Source of the DNA: UBA7985 sp002690455
Lineage (GTDB): Bacteria > Pseudomonadota > Alphaproteobacteria > UBA7985
Direction: 5' to 3'
Length of the DNA: 64,000 nt
Assembly: GCA_965662775.1 (NCBI GenBank)
Contig: CBFIIW010000001.1
Coordinates: 1 to 64,000, forward strand
Under the pieces are notes generated by a model, which did not search any database, had not been told where the DNA came from, and was given only the letters and a program-made list of their open reading frames with translations. A program made the position numbers and the translations under genes. Positions 27,294-36,141 of this stretch are shown here, piece by piece. The number at the start of each line of letters is the position of its first letter. The first letter of the stretch is position 1.

Positions 27294-28442
27294 GTGATAC
27301 GTCGGGCAAGTTTAGTGGGAATGGCGCTTTTTGCCACCCTTCTGGCAGGCGAGTCAGGTGCTCAGTCGTCGGTCGATGCCGCGATTGCAGCATCGAACAC
27401 TCATCTGGCGGACGGTAGTTTTGATAAGGCCCGCCGCGAGGTTTTTCAATCGCTGCGACGAAACCCGTCTGTGGCTGATCGCGACCGCTTGGTCGCTCAG
27501 TTGGACCGGATCAACGCCAACGTGCCTTACTTTTTCTCACTGGGTTTTCACTCAGAGTTTACCACGGGTACTCGGCAGGATCTTTGGGACCACCGTCTGA
27601 ATTGGCAGGGCGTGCCGCACTATACTGACGATACGCTGTCTGTCGTGGCGTCTGAGGCTTCGCTGCGCAATACCTTTGATCTGGGTTTTGGTTACACTTG
27701 GGAGCTGACCCCAGACGTGGCTCTGATCGGTGGTGCAGATGCCTCGATCTACTACTTCGATGAGACCAACTTCATGCAGGCATGGATGCTGGAGCCCTAC
27801 ATCGAGCTCGATGTCAGTCTTGGTCCGTTGTTGGCTAACACGCATTTGGGCTACGGCTTTTCGTCGAAGAGCCGTGATAAGGTAGACTTTAACCCGAACT
27901 TTCCGCGGGTGACTGGTGCCTATCACATGAGCGCCGAGCAGGATGTTGGCTTTAAGTTTGCAAAAGATCAGATCGTTGGAACTGAGATAACCGTGCATCT
28001 GGGCGACGCCACTGACAACGTGCAGGAGCCGGGCACTCGGTACGAGCACCTGACGCTTGAAACCTACTATGACGCGGGGTGGGGCGGCAGCCTCGATACC
28101 CGGCTCTTCGGCTACGCACAGGTGTCATCTACGGATCCCGCCTATCCGGGCTTCCAGGCCTTTGGTGGCGGTGTCGAGATGGATCTGGGCCTGCCGCTTG
28201 GCTTTGGCCTTGTGGGGGACCTGCAGTACCGGATGCAGTCTGGTTTCGAGCCCTATCCTGACCGAAGCGAAGACCTTGACGTTACCAGTGTGTCCGGTGG
28301 GGTCGAACTGTCCAACAGTCACTATAGCCTGCGTGGCTTTAAGCCGTTCTTGAATGCGGCTTTCGAGGACAGCAGCGCCACTTACGATGAATACACCGAG
28401 AGTAACATCGACATCGGTGCTGGATTGCGTTTCTCCTTCTAA
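27294..28442 (+). CDS. exported beta-barrel protein with N-terminal TPR-like segment (Slam/DUF560-like)
   Basis: The 382-residue protein has a signal peptide (SLVGMALFATLLAGESGA), a short helical repeat-like segment (ALAS-type spacing around LADGSFDKARREVFQSLRRN), and then about 280 residues of alternating beta-strands ending in phenylalanine (GAGLRFSF). This layout, helical N-domain followed by an outer-membrane barrel, recalls surface lipoprotein assembly modifiers (DUF560), but I cannot confirm membership. Tyr/Asp-rich strand ends (YYFDETNFMQAWMLEPYIEL) fit a barrel. The start is GTG with GAGG six bases upstream. It is divergent from the cysteine desulfurase gene. Confidence 0.7.
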   Translation: MIRRASLVGMALFATLLAGESGAQSSVDAAIAASNTHLADGSFDKARREVFQSLRRNPSVADRDRLVAQLDRINANVPYFFSLGFHSEFTTGTRQDLWDHRLNWQGVPHYTDDTLSVVASEASLRNTFDLGFGYTWELTPDVALIGGADASIYYFDETNFMQAWMLEPYIELDVSLGPLLANTHLGYGFSSKSRDKVDFNPNFPRVTGAYHMSAEQDVGFKFAKDQIVGTEITVHLGDATDNVQEPGTRYEHLTLETYYDAGWGGSLDTRLFGYAQVSSTDPAYPGFQAFGGGVEMDLGLPLGFGLVGDLQYRMQSGFEPYPDRSEDLDVTSVSGGVELSNSHYSLRGFKPFLNAAFEDSSATYDEYTESNIDIGAGLRFSF

Positions 28443-28479
28443 GCGCTAGAGTCCGGACTGTCGCTGTTGGAGACTTTCT

Positions 28480-29652
28480 GTGCTCATCCATTTTTTTGAA
28501 AAAATCCGTGCCTACGGCGTGCCAGTCACCATTCGCGAGTTGCTGGACCTGATCAGAGCGCTGGAAGCTGGTGTGGTCCACGCCAACCTTGATGATTTTT
28601 ATGCCCTTTCCCGCGCGACGTTGGTCAAGAATGAAGCCCACTTCGACCGCTTCGATCGGGCATTTGCCGACTTCTGGGACGGTGTTGCGAGCCTTGATGC
28701 GATATTTGGCGAAATTCCTGAGGATTGGCTGCGAAAGATCGCTGAGAAGACCCTGAGCGACCAGGAGAAGGCGCAGATTGAAGCCTTGGGTGGCTTTGAA
28801 GCGGTGATGGAAGCCCTGCGCGAACGGTTGGAAAATCAGGAAAAGCGTCATCAAGGCGGATCGAAGAATATTGGCACCGCTGGCACCAGCCCCTTTGGTG
28901 CCTATGGCTATAACCCGGAAGGCGTTCGTATAGGCCAGCGAGAAAGCCGTAATCAGCGAGCGATCAAGGTCTGGGACCGGCGAGAATTCCAAGACTTGGA
29001 TTCGGACCGCGAGGTCGGCACCCGGAACATAAAGGTTGCACTGCGCCGCTTGCGCCGGTTTGCCCGCGAAGGCGCGGCAGATGAGTTGGATATTGACGAT
29101 ACAATTTCCAGCACGGCACAGAATGCCGGCTTCCTCGATATCAAGTTGCGGCCGGAGCGACGCAATGCCGTCAAACTACTGATGTTCTTTGATATTGGCG
29201 GGTCTATGGATCCCTACATCGCACAGGTGGAGGAGCTCTTCAGCGCGGCCGCCAGTGAATTCAAAAACCTCGAATACTTCTATTTCCACAATTGCTTGTA
29301 TGAGAGCGTGTGGAAGGACAACAGTCGCCGCAATCAGGAGCGTATGTCGACGTTTCAGGTCTTGAACACCTATCCGACCGACTATCGGGCGATTTTCGTC
29401 GGTGATGCAACCATGTCTCCCTATGAGATTGCCTATGCCGGGGGCAGTGTCGAGCACTGGAATGCAGAGCCTGGGGCGCTTTGGATGCAGCGGGTTCTGC
29501 GAACCTATCAGAACGCGGTTTGGATAAACCCGCAGGCTGAGGACACCTGGCAGTGGCACCAGTCAATCGAGATGATCCATGAAATTATGGAAGGGCGCAT
29601 GTTCCCGCTTACGCTGGGCGGGCTGACCGACGCCATGCGCAGCCTGAGCTGA
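28480..29652 (+). CDS. VWA-domain protein, CoxE-like
   Basis: This 390-residue cytoplasmic protein has a helical N-terminal part (IRELLDLIRALEAGVVHANLDDFYALSR, about residues 18-45), a middle segment and a C-terminal von Willebrand A fold beginning LLMFFDIGGSMDPYI. The MIDAS motif is DxGGS rather than the usual DxSxS, a variant characteristic of this family. Family members usually work with a MoxR AAA+ ATPase in assembling metalloenzymes, but no MoxR gene is adjacent here. The start is GTG with GGAG seven bases upstream. It follows the barrel protein gene by 37 bp on the same strand. Confidence 0.9.
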   Translation: MLIHFFEKIRAYGVPVTIRELLDLIRALEAGVVHANLDDFYALSRATLVKNEAHFDRFDRAFADFWDGVASLDAIFGEIPEDWLRKIAEKTLSDQEKAQIEALGGFEAVMEALRERLENQEKRHQGGSKNIGTAGTSPFGAYGYNPEGVRIGQRESRNQRAIKVWDRREFQDLDSDREVGTRNIKVALRRLRRFAREGAADELDIDDTISSTAQNAGFLDIKLRPERRNAVKLLMFFDIGGSMDPYIAQVEELFSAAASEFKNLEYFYFHNCLYESVWKDNSRRNQERMSTFQVLNTYPTDYRAIFVGDATMSPYEIAYAGGSVEHWNAEPGALWMQRVLRTYQNAVWINPQAEDTWQWHQSIEMIHEIMEGRMFPLTLGGLTDAMRSLS

Positions 29653-29658
29653 GGGAGA

Positions 29659-30594
29659 CTAGGACGCCCGGCGGCGGGTTACCAGCGAGATACCGCTACC
29701 GATAATGACCAGCCCCACCAGATGATACCAGGCGAACACCTCCCCCAGCACCAACCAAGCAATCCCGCCTGAGAAAATGGGCATGAGATTGATAAAGACG
29801 CCTGCGCGATTGGAACCGAGCAGTTTCACCCCTCTGTTCCAGAAATAAGCTGCAGCCAGCCCCGGACCCAGCGTAATGTAGGTTACGGCGGCGATCACCC
29901 CCGGTGTCAGATCGGTCAGCCCATTCTGTGTTACGTTCCAGATGAAGAAGGGTGAGAGAAACACAACACTGGCCGTCACGAGCACCCACAGAAACCCAAG
30001 GTCGGACAGCCCTTCGGGCCGCAATCGGATCAGTACGGTGAAGACCCCGTACATTACCACAGCGCCGAGCATCCAAAGTACGGACTCGGTCAGGTCCAAC
30101 CCGAGGAGATGAGCCGGTTGCCCGGCGGCGACCACCAGCAGCGCGCCAACGATGCAAACGCCGGTGCCCAGCGCCTGAAGCCAGCTTAATCGGTCGCGAA
30201 AGAGGATGAACCCCGCCGTCACCACCACTGCAGGCATCGTGGTTTGCAACACGGCCACTGTTGGCACAGGTCCGGCGGCAAGCGAGAAGTAAACAAAGCT
30301 AACGAACAAAGCATGGCCCAGTATCCCGATCGCGGCCAGTGGCAGCCAGTGCCGACGCAAAAGCGTGAAGTCAGCGCGAATGGTTTCGCGCCGACCGGTG
30401 TGCCAGCTTATGGCAAAAAAGGCAGTGAGGATCAGAGTAGCGCTGAAGAACCGGAAAAATGATAGCTGAAATGGCGGGATATCCAGCTCACCGCCCGCAA
30501 TACGGGCTGCCACAAAGTGGCCCGACCACAAAAGGACGGTCATCACACACAGCAAGGCACCATTCGACCAAATTAACCGTCCTATCTGCGTCAT
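29659..30594 (-). CDS. EamA-family (DMT superfamily) permease
   Basis: This 311-residue protein has ten predicted transmembrane helices in two repeats, starting LLCVMTVLLWSGHFVAARIAG and, in the second half, SVLWMLGAVVMYGVFTVLIR. The GHFVAARI segment at the end of helix 1 and the final VIIGSGISLVTRR are typical of EamA transporters. The exported or imported substrate is unknown. The gene converges on the VWA gene (six bases between stops) and is divergent from the FrnE-like gene across 80 bp. Confidence 0.92.
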   Translation of the reverse strand: MTQIGRLIWSNGALLCVMTVLLWSGHFVAARIAGGELDIPPFQLSFFRFFSATLILTAFFAISWHTGRRETIRADFTLLRRHWLPLAAIGILGHALFVSFVYFSLAAGPVPTVAVLQTTMPAVVVTAGFILFRDRLSWLQALGTGVCIVGALLVVAAGQPAHLLGLDLTESVLWMLGAVVMYGVFTVLIRLRPEGLSDLGFLWVLVTASVVFLSPFFIWNVTQNGLTDLTPGVIAAVTYITLGPGLAAAYFWNRGVKLLGSNRAGVFINLMPIFSGGIAWLVLGEVFAWYHLVGLVIIGSGISLVTRRRAS

Positions 30595-30674
30595 CTAAGC
30601 CTACCTGGTCCCCTACGTTTACAGTACATCCAGGCTGACATAGCTTGAGACGTAGCGAAAGAAAGCATCGACAC

Positions 30675-31394
30675 ATGACAGCGCCCCTCCGTCTTACCCT
30701 CGACCTGTTTGCAGATCCAATCTGCCCCTGGTGCTTTATTGGCAAGCGAAATCTTGAGCGGGCGCTTGCCACCTATGAGGGCCCGAAACTGGACTGCAAA
30801 ATCAGCTGGCGGACGTTCATGCTCAATCCTGGAATGCCGCCCGAGGGCATGAATCGAGGAGCCTATCTGGAGGCCAAATTCGGTGGGGCGGAGAATGCCG
30901 GAGCTGTTTATGGTCGCATCCGGCAGGCGGGACTGGCGGCCGGGCTCGAATTCAGCTTTGAAAAGATCACGCGGACGCCGTCGACTCGCGCAGCTCACCG
31001 GGCGGTAAGGTACGTTCAGGAAACCGGCAAATACGCGCAGACCGCGGCTTATGTCGAAGCCCTGTTCTGCGCTTATTTCTTCGATGGTCAGGATATCGGT
31101 CGCCTCGAAGTGCTTGCTGATGTCGGTGCCAGTGTGGGGGTCGGTGCAGGCGATCTGTGGACCATGTTCGATTCTGAGGCCTACATTCAGGAGATTAATG
31201 CCGAAGACGTTCATGCGCGGGAGATGGGGATGGGCGGCGTCCCGGGGTTTATCCTGAACCGGCAGTTCTTCCTCTCCGGTGCTCAGCCGGTTGCGGCGTT
31301 TCACAAGTTGTTTGACCTGATACAAACCGGCGAGCACCTGGCGCCGCAGACCGGTGATGGGGCGGCTGTCGCGACGGGTGTGGCGCGCGACTGA
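30675..31394 (+). CDS. FrnE-like DsbA-family thioredoxin-fold protein
   Basis: The 239-residue protein opens with LTLDLFADPICPWCFIGKRNLERAL, a thioredoxin-fold active site CPWC as in FrnE/polyketide-associated DsbA-family proteins, with the helical insertion carrying ARAAHRAVRYV-type residues and a cis-proline segment MGGVPGFILNRQFFLSG near the end. No signal peptide is visible, so it is probably a cytoplasmic disulfide isomerase or oxidoreductase. ATG 30675 is chosen because the in-phase start ten codons earlier adds only basic residues. The gene appears monocistronic. Confidence 0.92.
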   Translation: MTAPLRLTLDLFADPICPWCFIGKRNLERALATYEGPKLDCKISWRTFMLNPGMPPEGMNRGAYLEAKFGGAENAGAVYGRIRQAGLAAGLEFSFEKITRTPSTRAAHRAVRYVQETGKYAQTAAYVEALFCAYFFDGQDIGRLEVLADVGASVGVGAGDLWTMFDSEAYIQEINAEDVHAREMGMGGVPGFILNRQFFLSGAQPVAAFHKLFDLIQTGEHLAPQTGDGAAVATGVARD

Positions 31395-32024
31395 AAGAGC
31401 CGTGTTCATGGTCAATAGAGCAGGGACTCGAGTTCAAAGCCGACGGTCTAAGCTCATTTATCTGATGATTCTACGCTTCGTTCGTTGCATTATCCGCCGT
31501 GAGTGTACGTTTCCAAACGGTGGTTCGGGATCAAATTATTGGCGCGAAAGCGGAAATTGCGACGAGACCCGATCTCTGGACCGGCGCGTTTTGTCTGCCG
31601 ACACACGGCGGGCAGAGGCTTCGACTTTCTTGGCTTTCAGTCCAGTGGGATCCCTGTCTGATTGGGAAAAGCTTACCGCTGGAGCTCGTGTCTGTGGATA
31701 TGTGGACTGATATTCAGGGCTTTCAGCGCCTGCCTTTCCACCCCAAATCACGGGATGCTAGTCGAATGAAGATACTGCCTCTCTATGCAAGTCCCTGAAA
31801 GGGCGCATAATTTTGCCACAGGTTGTGCACGATTTTGGTGTTTAAGCGGCGTTGACGCAAAGTTGTGAAAAACAGTTTGGTTGCGGCAATCCGGACTTGC
31901 GAGCCGATGGTTCGCTTCGTACATCAAAAGAAACAGGGTTGCCTGGTTGGTCCGGCAAAGCGCAGTTGCGCTAATCGATTTGCTATTGCCAGCGTGCTGA
32001 CCCGACTGGGCTTGGAGAGCGAAC
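31395..32024. other. 630-bp stretch with no convincing gene
   Basis: Several open frames of 60-120 codons cross this stretch, for example GTG 31499 to 31798 on the plus strand, but none has a ribosome site, recognisable domain or codon pattern like neighbouring genes. The last 200 bp must contain the promoter of the OmpA-type lipoprotein gene. It may be a decayed gene or contain an untranslated RNA; nothing specific is seen. Confidence 0.4.
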
Positions 32025-32660
32025 ATGATGAAAACTGCTGGAATTGCGCTGGTCTGCGCTGTGGCGCTGAGTGGCTGTGCGGCCCTCGACACCAGCGAAC
32101 TTGAAGCCGCGGGATTTGATGTGACCGCCTCTGCTGAAAGTATCGCGAAGGAAGAAAAGTGCGCCTACCTGCATGAGTCTACCCCCGTGGTCGTTCGGGA
32201 TAGTTCGGGAGACCCGATCTTTGCAGGCAGTGCAAGCTGTGAAGGAGCATTGGCTGTCGCAGAAGAACGCTCGACAGTGACCTACACAGGGTCAACATAT
32301 ACCTCGAGGGCGCCGGTTCAGGTGGCAAGCATTTCCGGGGACGTTGCCTTTGATGTCGATAGTGCAGTGATCAAGCCGTCATTCTACACCACGTTGGACA
32401 AAATGGCAGAGCAGATCAATCAACGCTCCGCCGATGCGCGCTATACCATTGTTGGTCATACGGATTCCGATGCCAGTAACGAATATAACCAGGCCCTTTC
32501 TGAGCGCCGGGCGCGAGCAGTTGCTGGGTATCTGATTTCCAAAGGGGTGGCGTCGGCTCAGCTATCAGTACTGGGGCTGGGTGAAACGCGTCCAATCGCT
32601 TCCAACAACACTGAGGAAGGCAAGGCTCAGAACCGGCGAGTGGAAATCTATCAGTCCTGA
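32025..32660 (+). CDS. OmpA-family peptidoglycan-associated lipoprotein
   Basis: The 211-residue precursor has a lipoprotein signal ending in the lipobox LSGC (cysteine about residue 19). The C-terminal 110 residues form an OmpA/MotB peptidoglycan-binding domain: DVDSAVIKPSFYTTLDKMAEQI, YTIVGHTDSDASNEYNQALSERRARAV (diaminopimelate-binding residues lie in HTDS..NxxLSxxRA), and GETRPIASNNTEEGKAQNRRVEI. It would tether the outer membrane to the cell wall. It is not next to tol-pal. GGAG stands seven bases before ATG ATG. Confidence 0.95.
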   Translation: MMKTAGIALVCAVALSGCAALDTSELEAAGFDVTASAESIAKEEKCAYLHESTPVVVRDSSGDPIFAGSASCEGALAVAEERSTVTYTGSTYTSRAPVQVASISGDVAFDVDSAVIKPSFYTTLDKMAEQINQRSADARYTIVGHTDSDASNEYNQALSERRARAVAGYLISKGVASAQLSVLGLGETRPIASNNTEEGKAQNRRVEIYQS

Positions 32661-32693
32661 TCGACGCGCCTTTTGGGGCGGATCATTGGAACA

Positions 32694-33734
32694 CTAAGTG
32701 AAGCGGTCCAGGGTCTCCTGGGCCGCTTTTTTCATGGTGGCAGCGCTGAGGTCGTCCAGCGCCAACGGTTCCCCCTGATCCCAACCATAAGCAGAGGCCG
32801 AGCCAGCGTAGGCGGGGTCATAGTGCTGTTCCAGTAAGACGCGGATCAGACCTGGCCAGTCACGCTCGTCCAACAGCTCCAACCAACACCGAATGATACG
32901 ATGACCATGACGATAGGCCAGACGTTCTAAACGATCACGGATGGCTTCGGGGTGATCAAACCAGGGCGCATAGTCAGACAGCGAGTGCGCCACGCGGGCC
33001 TCCAGCGGCACGTGCAGCCGGATGCATTCCGACCCTCGCAGGGCTTGATGCAAATGCTGCGGGACAAACAGTTCGCCGATCTTGGGCGATTCCGATTCAA
33101 CCCAAACCGGTTGTTCGGGGTCAAAGCTGCGTAAGGCATCGGCAAGCCGACTATCGAACTCACGCGGCGAGGGCTGGCTCTCGCCCGGTGTTAGGCCGAA
33201 CATAGAGCCCTTATGGTTGGCCAGCCCTTCAAGGTCGAGCACCTGTCCGCCAGCCTCAGCTAGTGCCGTCAGAAAGCGCGTCTTTCCCGTCCCGGTCTGG
33301 CCAGCGACAATCCGAAACCGAAAGCGTGCCGGATCGGTCTGCAATTGGGCCAACACGTCCCTGCGATAACGTTTGTAGCCACCATCGAGTGTGTGAGGCC
33401 GAAAGCCGATCTCTGCCAGTACAAGCGCGACGGACCCCGAACGCTGACCGCCACGCCAGCAGTATACCAGCGGACGGAAACCGCCGGGTTTGTCCATGAA
33501 AAATGTCTCTATGTGTGCGGCTAGATTGCGTGAAATCAGGGCCGCCCCGACCTTCCGTGCTTCGAAGGCGGAGTGTTGCTTATACAGCGTACCAACATGA
33601 GCACGCTCTTTGTCGCTGAGCGCAGGCAGAGAGACAGCACCCGGGATGTGGTCGTCCGCGTACTCGGCCGGTGATCGGACATCGACCACGGCATCAAAGG
33701 ACTGACGCCAGTCAGTGATGCGGGTCACGCCCAT
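32694..33734 (-). CDS. mnmH: tRNA 2-selenouridine synthase MnmH (SelU)
   Basis: MnmH uses selenophosphate to convert 2-thiouridine at the wobble position of certain tRNAs to 2-selenouridine, via a geranylated intermediate. The 346-residue protein has an N-terminal rhodanese domain with its catalytic cysteine in PLVYCWRGGQRSGSVAL (about residue 92) and a C-terminal P-loop domain (IVAGQTGTGKTRFL, about residue 143). Its start codon lies inside the end of selD (10-base overlap) with GGAGG ten bases upstream, so the selenophosphate supplier and user are translationally coupled. No selA or selB is in the window, so selenocysteine use cannot be inferred. Confidence 0.96.
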   Translation of the reverse strand: MGVTRITDWRQSFDAVVDVRSPAEYADDHIPGAVSLPALSDKERAHVGTLYKQHSAFEARKVGAALISRNLAAHIETFFMDKPGGFRPLVYCWRGGQRSGSVALVLAEIGFRPHTLDGGYKRYRRDVLAQLQTDPARFRFRIVAGQTGTGKTRFLTALAEAGGQVLDLEGLANHKGSMFGLTPGESQPSPREFDSRLADALRSFDPEQPVWVESESPKIGELFVPQHLHQALRGSECIRLHVPLEARVAHSLSDYAPWFDHPEAIRDRLERLAYRHGHRIIRCWLELLDERDWPGLIRVLLEQHYDPAYAGSASAYGWDQGEPLALDDLSAATMKKAAQETLDRFT

Positions 33735-35950
33735 GGACCGGATACCTCCACCTGTGCGCCGTCCGGGAGGACTGAAGCGGGGATGAGGGTTCCAATATGT
33801 GCCGCTTTGACGACACCGGCAGCGCGCAAGGCCGTGAGCGCTGCCTCTCCCTGTTCAGGTGGCAGAGAGACAAGCAGTCCACCGCTGGTTTGTGGATCGT
33901 GCAGAATCGCGCTCAAAGTATCGGGGAGATATCTGGCAGCCCGAGCCTGCATTGTGACCTTGCCTTCGGTCGCGCGCTGATTGCCTGCAAGGATGCTGGG
34001 CCGAACGCCAGCTGTGAAGGCGTCCTGAGCACCGTCAAGCAGCGGGAGAGCTGAGGTAAAGAGCCTCGCCGCGAGCTTGCTCGACGGCTCTTCGTGCTGG
34101 GTGGCGCTCAATTCGGCGAGCAAGTGTCCGAGTAGGCCAAACCCCGTTACGTCTGTGCGCAGTCCAGAAGCGAAGTCAGCGAGCACGCTGGCGGCAGCGG
34201 CATTGTCCTGCTGGCAATGATCGAAGGCGTCCTGCACGGCCTGTGGTGATACTCGACCGAGCATTCTACCCGCCAGGATTAACCCGACCCCGAGCGGCTT
34301 GGTCAGTATCAAGCTGTCACCGATTTGGGGCGGCCGCGAGGTGGGGTTGGTTGCTGTCTTTGCAAAGGCCGGTATTTCGCCGACCACGGTGACGGCGGCA
34401 CTGAGTTCAGCGCCTTCGGCCGTGTGACCACCGACAACCGGCACCCCGAGACTTTCCAGCCCGGCTTGCACCTGTTCCAGATCCCGTCCCAACGGTGCCT
34501 GTTGGGCGAAGGGCAGGGTAAGGGCGGCGAGCATGCGCGGTTTGATGGCGCCGGCTGCGTGAAGGTCAGAGAGCGCGTGGATTCCCGCGACCCGCCCGAA
34601 TAGGTACGGGTCGTCAAAGCCATCACGCAGCAAGTCGACGCTGGCCACATCGGTCCGGTTGAGCAACGCGACGTCACCGGCCGTGCTGCGTTGTCCGAGT
34701 TTTGCTTGGAGCACGTCAGGGCCGACTTTGCCGCCACAGCCCGCACAGCGCTGCGTGTCCGGCGAAGCTTCCATCTTTGCGACCATCGCCTTGCCAAATT
34801 CGTTGTAAGTCTCCAGCCAGCGCCGGTCGATCCGGTCCTTGAGCCTGTACAACCCGCGGGCTGGAAAGCCGAGACTGAGCCTGCCCCAGATCGCCAGCGC
34901 TCTTCCAGTGCCATCACCGATGAGCTGCAGTCCACGCTGCTGCATCCGAATCCGCCTTAGGGGGCGACGCTCCACCACGCGGCGCAGATTTTCAGCAAGA
35001 CCCGGCCCAGCCCGGACGGAAAAAACGCCAGCCTTTTCTCGTGGGAAGGCAGCGTAGTCGGCACAGTCGCCGGCGGCGAAAACAGCTGGATGTGAGGTGG
35101 AGCGCAAATTAGCATCAACGGTGACAAACCCACTGCTATCGGTTGCAAGGCCACTGCGTGCAAGCCAGTCGGGCGCGCGCGCTGGGGTCACGGCAAGCAC
35201 TGAACTGGCTTCGATAAACCCGCTTCGGGTTACGACGCCGGTTGCGGTCACTTCCAGCGCGGGTTGTTGCAGATGCAGGCGCACGCCGCGTGCGCGAAGT
35301 TCGGCTTGTGCCCACCTTGCAGCGGCCGTGGGAAAGCGTGGGAGGAGCCGCGTTCCGCGGTGTAGCAGATCAATGCTGAGTTTTGGAAAGCGGGCAGAAA
35401 GCGCCATTGCCAGCTCGACTCCACCCGCGCCACCACCGATGATACACAGGCGCGCAGTGGGATCACCGGGGCCATCAAAGGAGCGCACGAAGCCCTCTAG
35501 CGGCTTCACCGGGGTGGCGAATGCTGCAGCCCCGGGGATGGTGTCCAGGTCAGGGGTGACACCGACGTTGACCGAAGCGCTGTCAAATCCAACCGGGGGC
35601 CGACCCCTCAAGCGAAAGGTGCCACCGATTGGGTCCAACCCCTCGATCTCAGCAACCAGCAGTCGATGTCCGCCGAGCGCGCACAAACGGTCCAGATTGA
35701 CGGAGATGTCGGAGAGGCTGTAGCGACCGGCGATGTGACCCGGCATCATGCCAGAATAAATGGCTGTTCTGGTGCGGGAGATCAGTGTTACCCGAAGGCC
35801 GCGGACCGGGCGCATGGCTAGCTTTCGCAGTACTTCCACGTGCGCATGTCCGCCTCCGGCGAGGACAAGATCGTGAACAATGGGTTGAATGGGCTGCAAA
35901 GGCTGGGCTACTTCGGATCGAACTGACTGCCCGGATCCTTGGCGCTCCAT
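33725..35950 (-). CDS. selD: fused pyridine nucleotide-disulfide oxidoreductase / selenide, water dikinase SelD
   Basis: The C-terminal part (about 340 residues, from RCAGCGGKVGPDVLQAKL) is SelD, which makes selenophosphate from selenide and ATP; it carries LNRTDVASVDLLRDGFDDPYLFG, GGHTAEGAELSAAVTVVGE and LILTKPLGVGLIL. The catalytic position holds cysteine, not selenocysteine. The N-terminal 390 or so residues are an FAD/NADH oxidoreductase of the type II NADH dehydrogenase kind (LVLAGGGHAHVEVLRKL, then VFAAGDCADYA). This fusion is known from cyanobacteria and some proteobacteria; the domain's role is unsettled. ATG 35950 overlaps the DUF2842 gene by 43 bases; a TTG at 35899 would avoid that, so the start is uncertain. 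Confidence 0.93.
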   Translation of the reverse strand: MERQGSGQSVRSEVAQPLQPIQPIVHDLVLAGGGHAHVEVLRKLAMRPVRGLRVTLISRTRTAIYSGMMPGHIAGRYSLSDISVNLDRLCALGGHRLLVAEIEGLDPIGGTFRLRGRPPVGFDSASVNVGVTPDLDTIPGAAAFATPVKPLEGFVRSFDGPGDPTARLCIIGGGAGGVELAMALSARFPKLSIDLLHRGTRLLPRFPTAAARWAQAELRARGVRLHLQQPALEVTATGVVTRSGFIEASSVLAVTPARAPDWLARSGLATDSSGFVTVDANLRSTSHPAVFAAGDCADYAAFPREKAGVFSVRAGPGLAENLRRVVERRPLRRIRMQQRGLQLIGDGTGRALAIWGRLSLGFPARGLYRLKDRIDRRWLETYNEFGKAMVAKMEASPDTQRCAGCGGKVGPDVLQAKLGQRSTAGDVALLNRTDVASVDLLRDGFDDPYLFGRVAGIHALSDLHAAGAIKPRMLAALTLPFAQQAPLGRDLEQVQAGLESLGVPVVGGHTAEGAELSAAVTVVGEIPAFAKTATNPTSRPPQIGDSLILTKPLGVGLILAGRMLGRVSPQAVQDAFDHCQQDNAAAASVLADFASGLRTDVTGFGLLGHLLAELSATQHEEPSSKLAARLFTSALPLLDGAQDAFTAGVRPSILAGNQRATEGKVTMQARAARYLPDTLSAILHDPQTSGGLLVSLPPEQGEAALTALRAAGVVKAAHIGTLIPASVLPDGAQVEVSGPWA

Positions 35951-36126
35951 CGGAACAGGGGCGGGAGGAAGAAGGCCCACAGGATACCGGCGAGGAGGTA
36001 GAATGGGGTTTTAGCCAGCACCGGCCAGCCTGCTGGGATCAGCGACAGGGCCGTGAGCCCGGCCCAAATATAAAGGGGCAGACCGATCAGGATGATCAGG
36101 ACGAGTATGATGGTTCTCCAACGCAT
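35908..36126 (-). CDS. DUF2842 small membrane protein
   Basis: The 72-residue protein has two hydrophobic helices (TIILVLIILIGLPLYIWAGL and TPFYLLAGILWAFFLPPLF) and ends in the basic RWSAKDPG, the layout of the alphaproteobacterial DUF2842 family of unknown function. It is placed immediately upstream of selD on the same strand, with its stop overlapping or abutting the selD start region. Its ATG is 15 bp from the start of the divergent phosphotransferase, leaving almost no room for a promoter between them. Confidence 0.85.
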   Translation of the reverse strand: MRWRTIILVLIILIGLPLYIWAGLTALSLIPAGWPVLAKTPFYLLAGILWAFFLPPLFRWSAKDPGSQFDPK

Positions 36127-36141
36127 AGGAGTGAATTAGCC

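Noticed and set aside
31499..31798. 99-codon GTG-started frame in the empty stretch
   Set aside because: It has no ribosome site and no recognisable pattern; coding status could not be supported.
33725..35980. In-frame selenocysteine in SelD
   Set aside because: The catalytic position is read as a normal cysteine codon and no in-frame TGA interrupts the gene.
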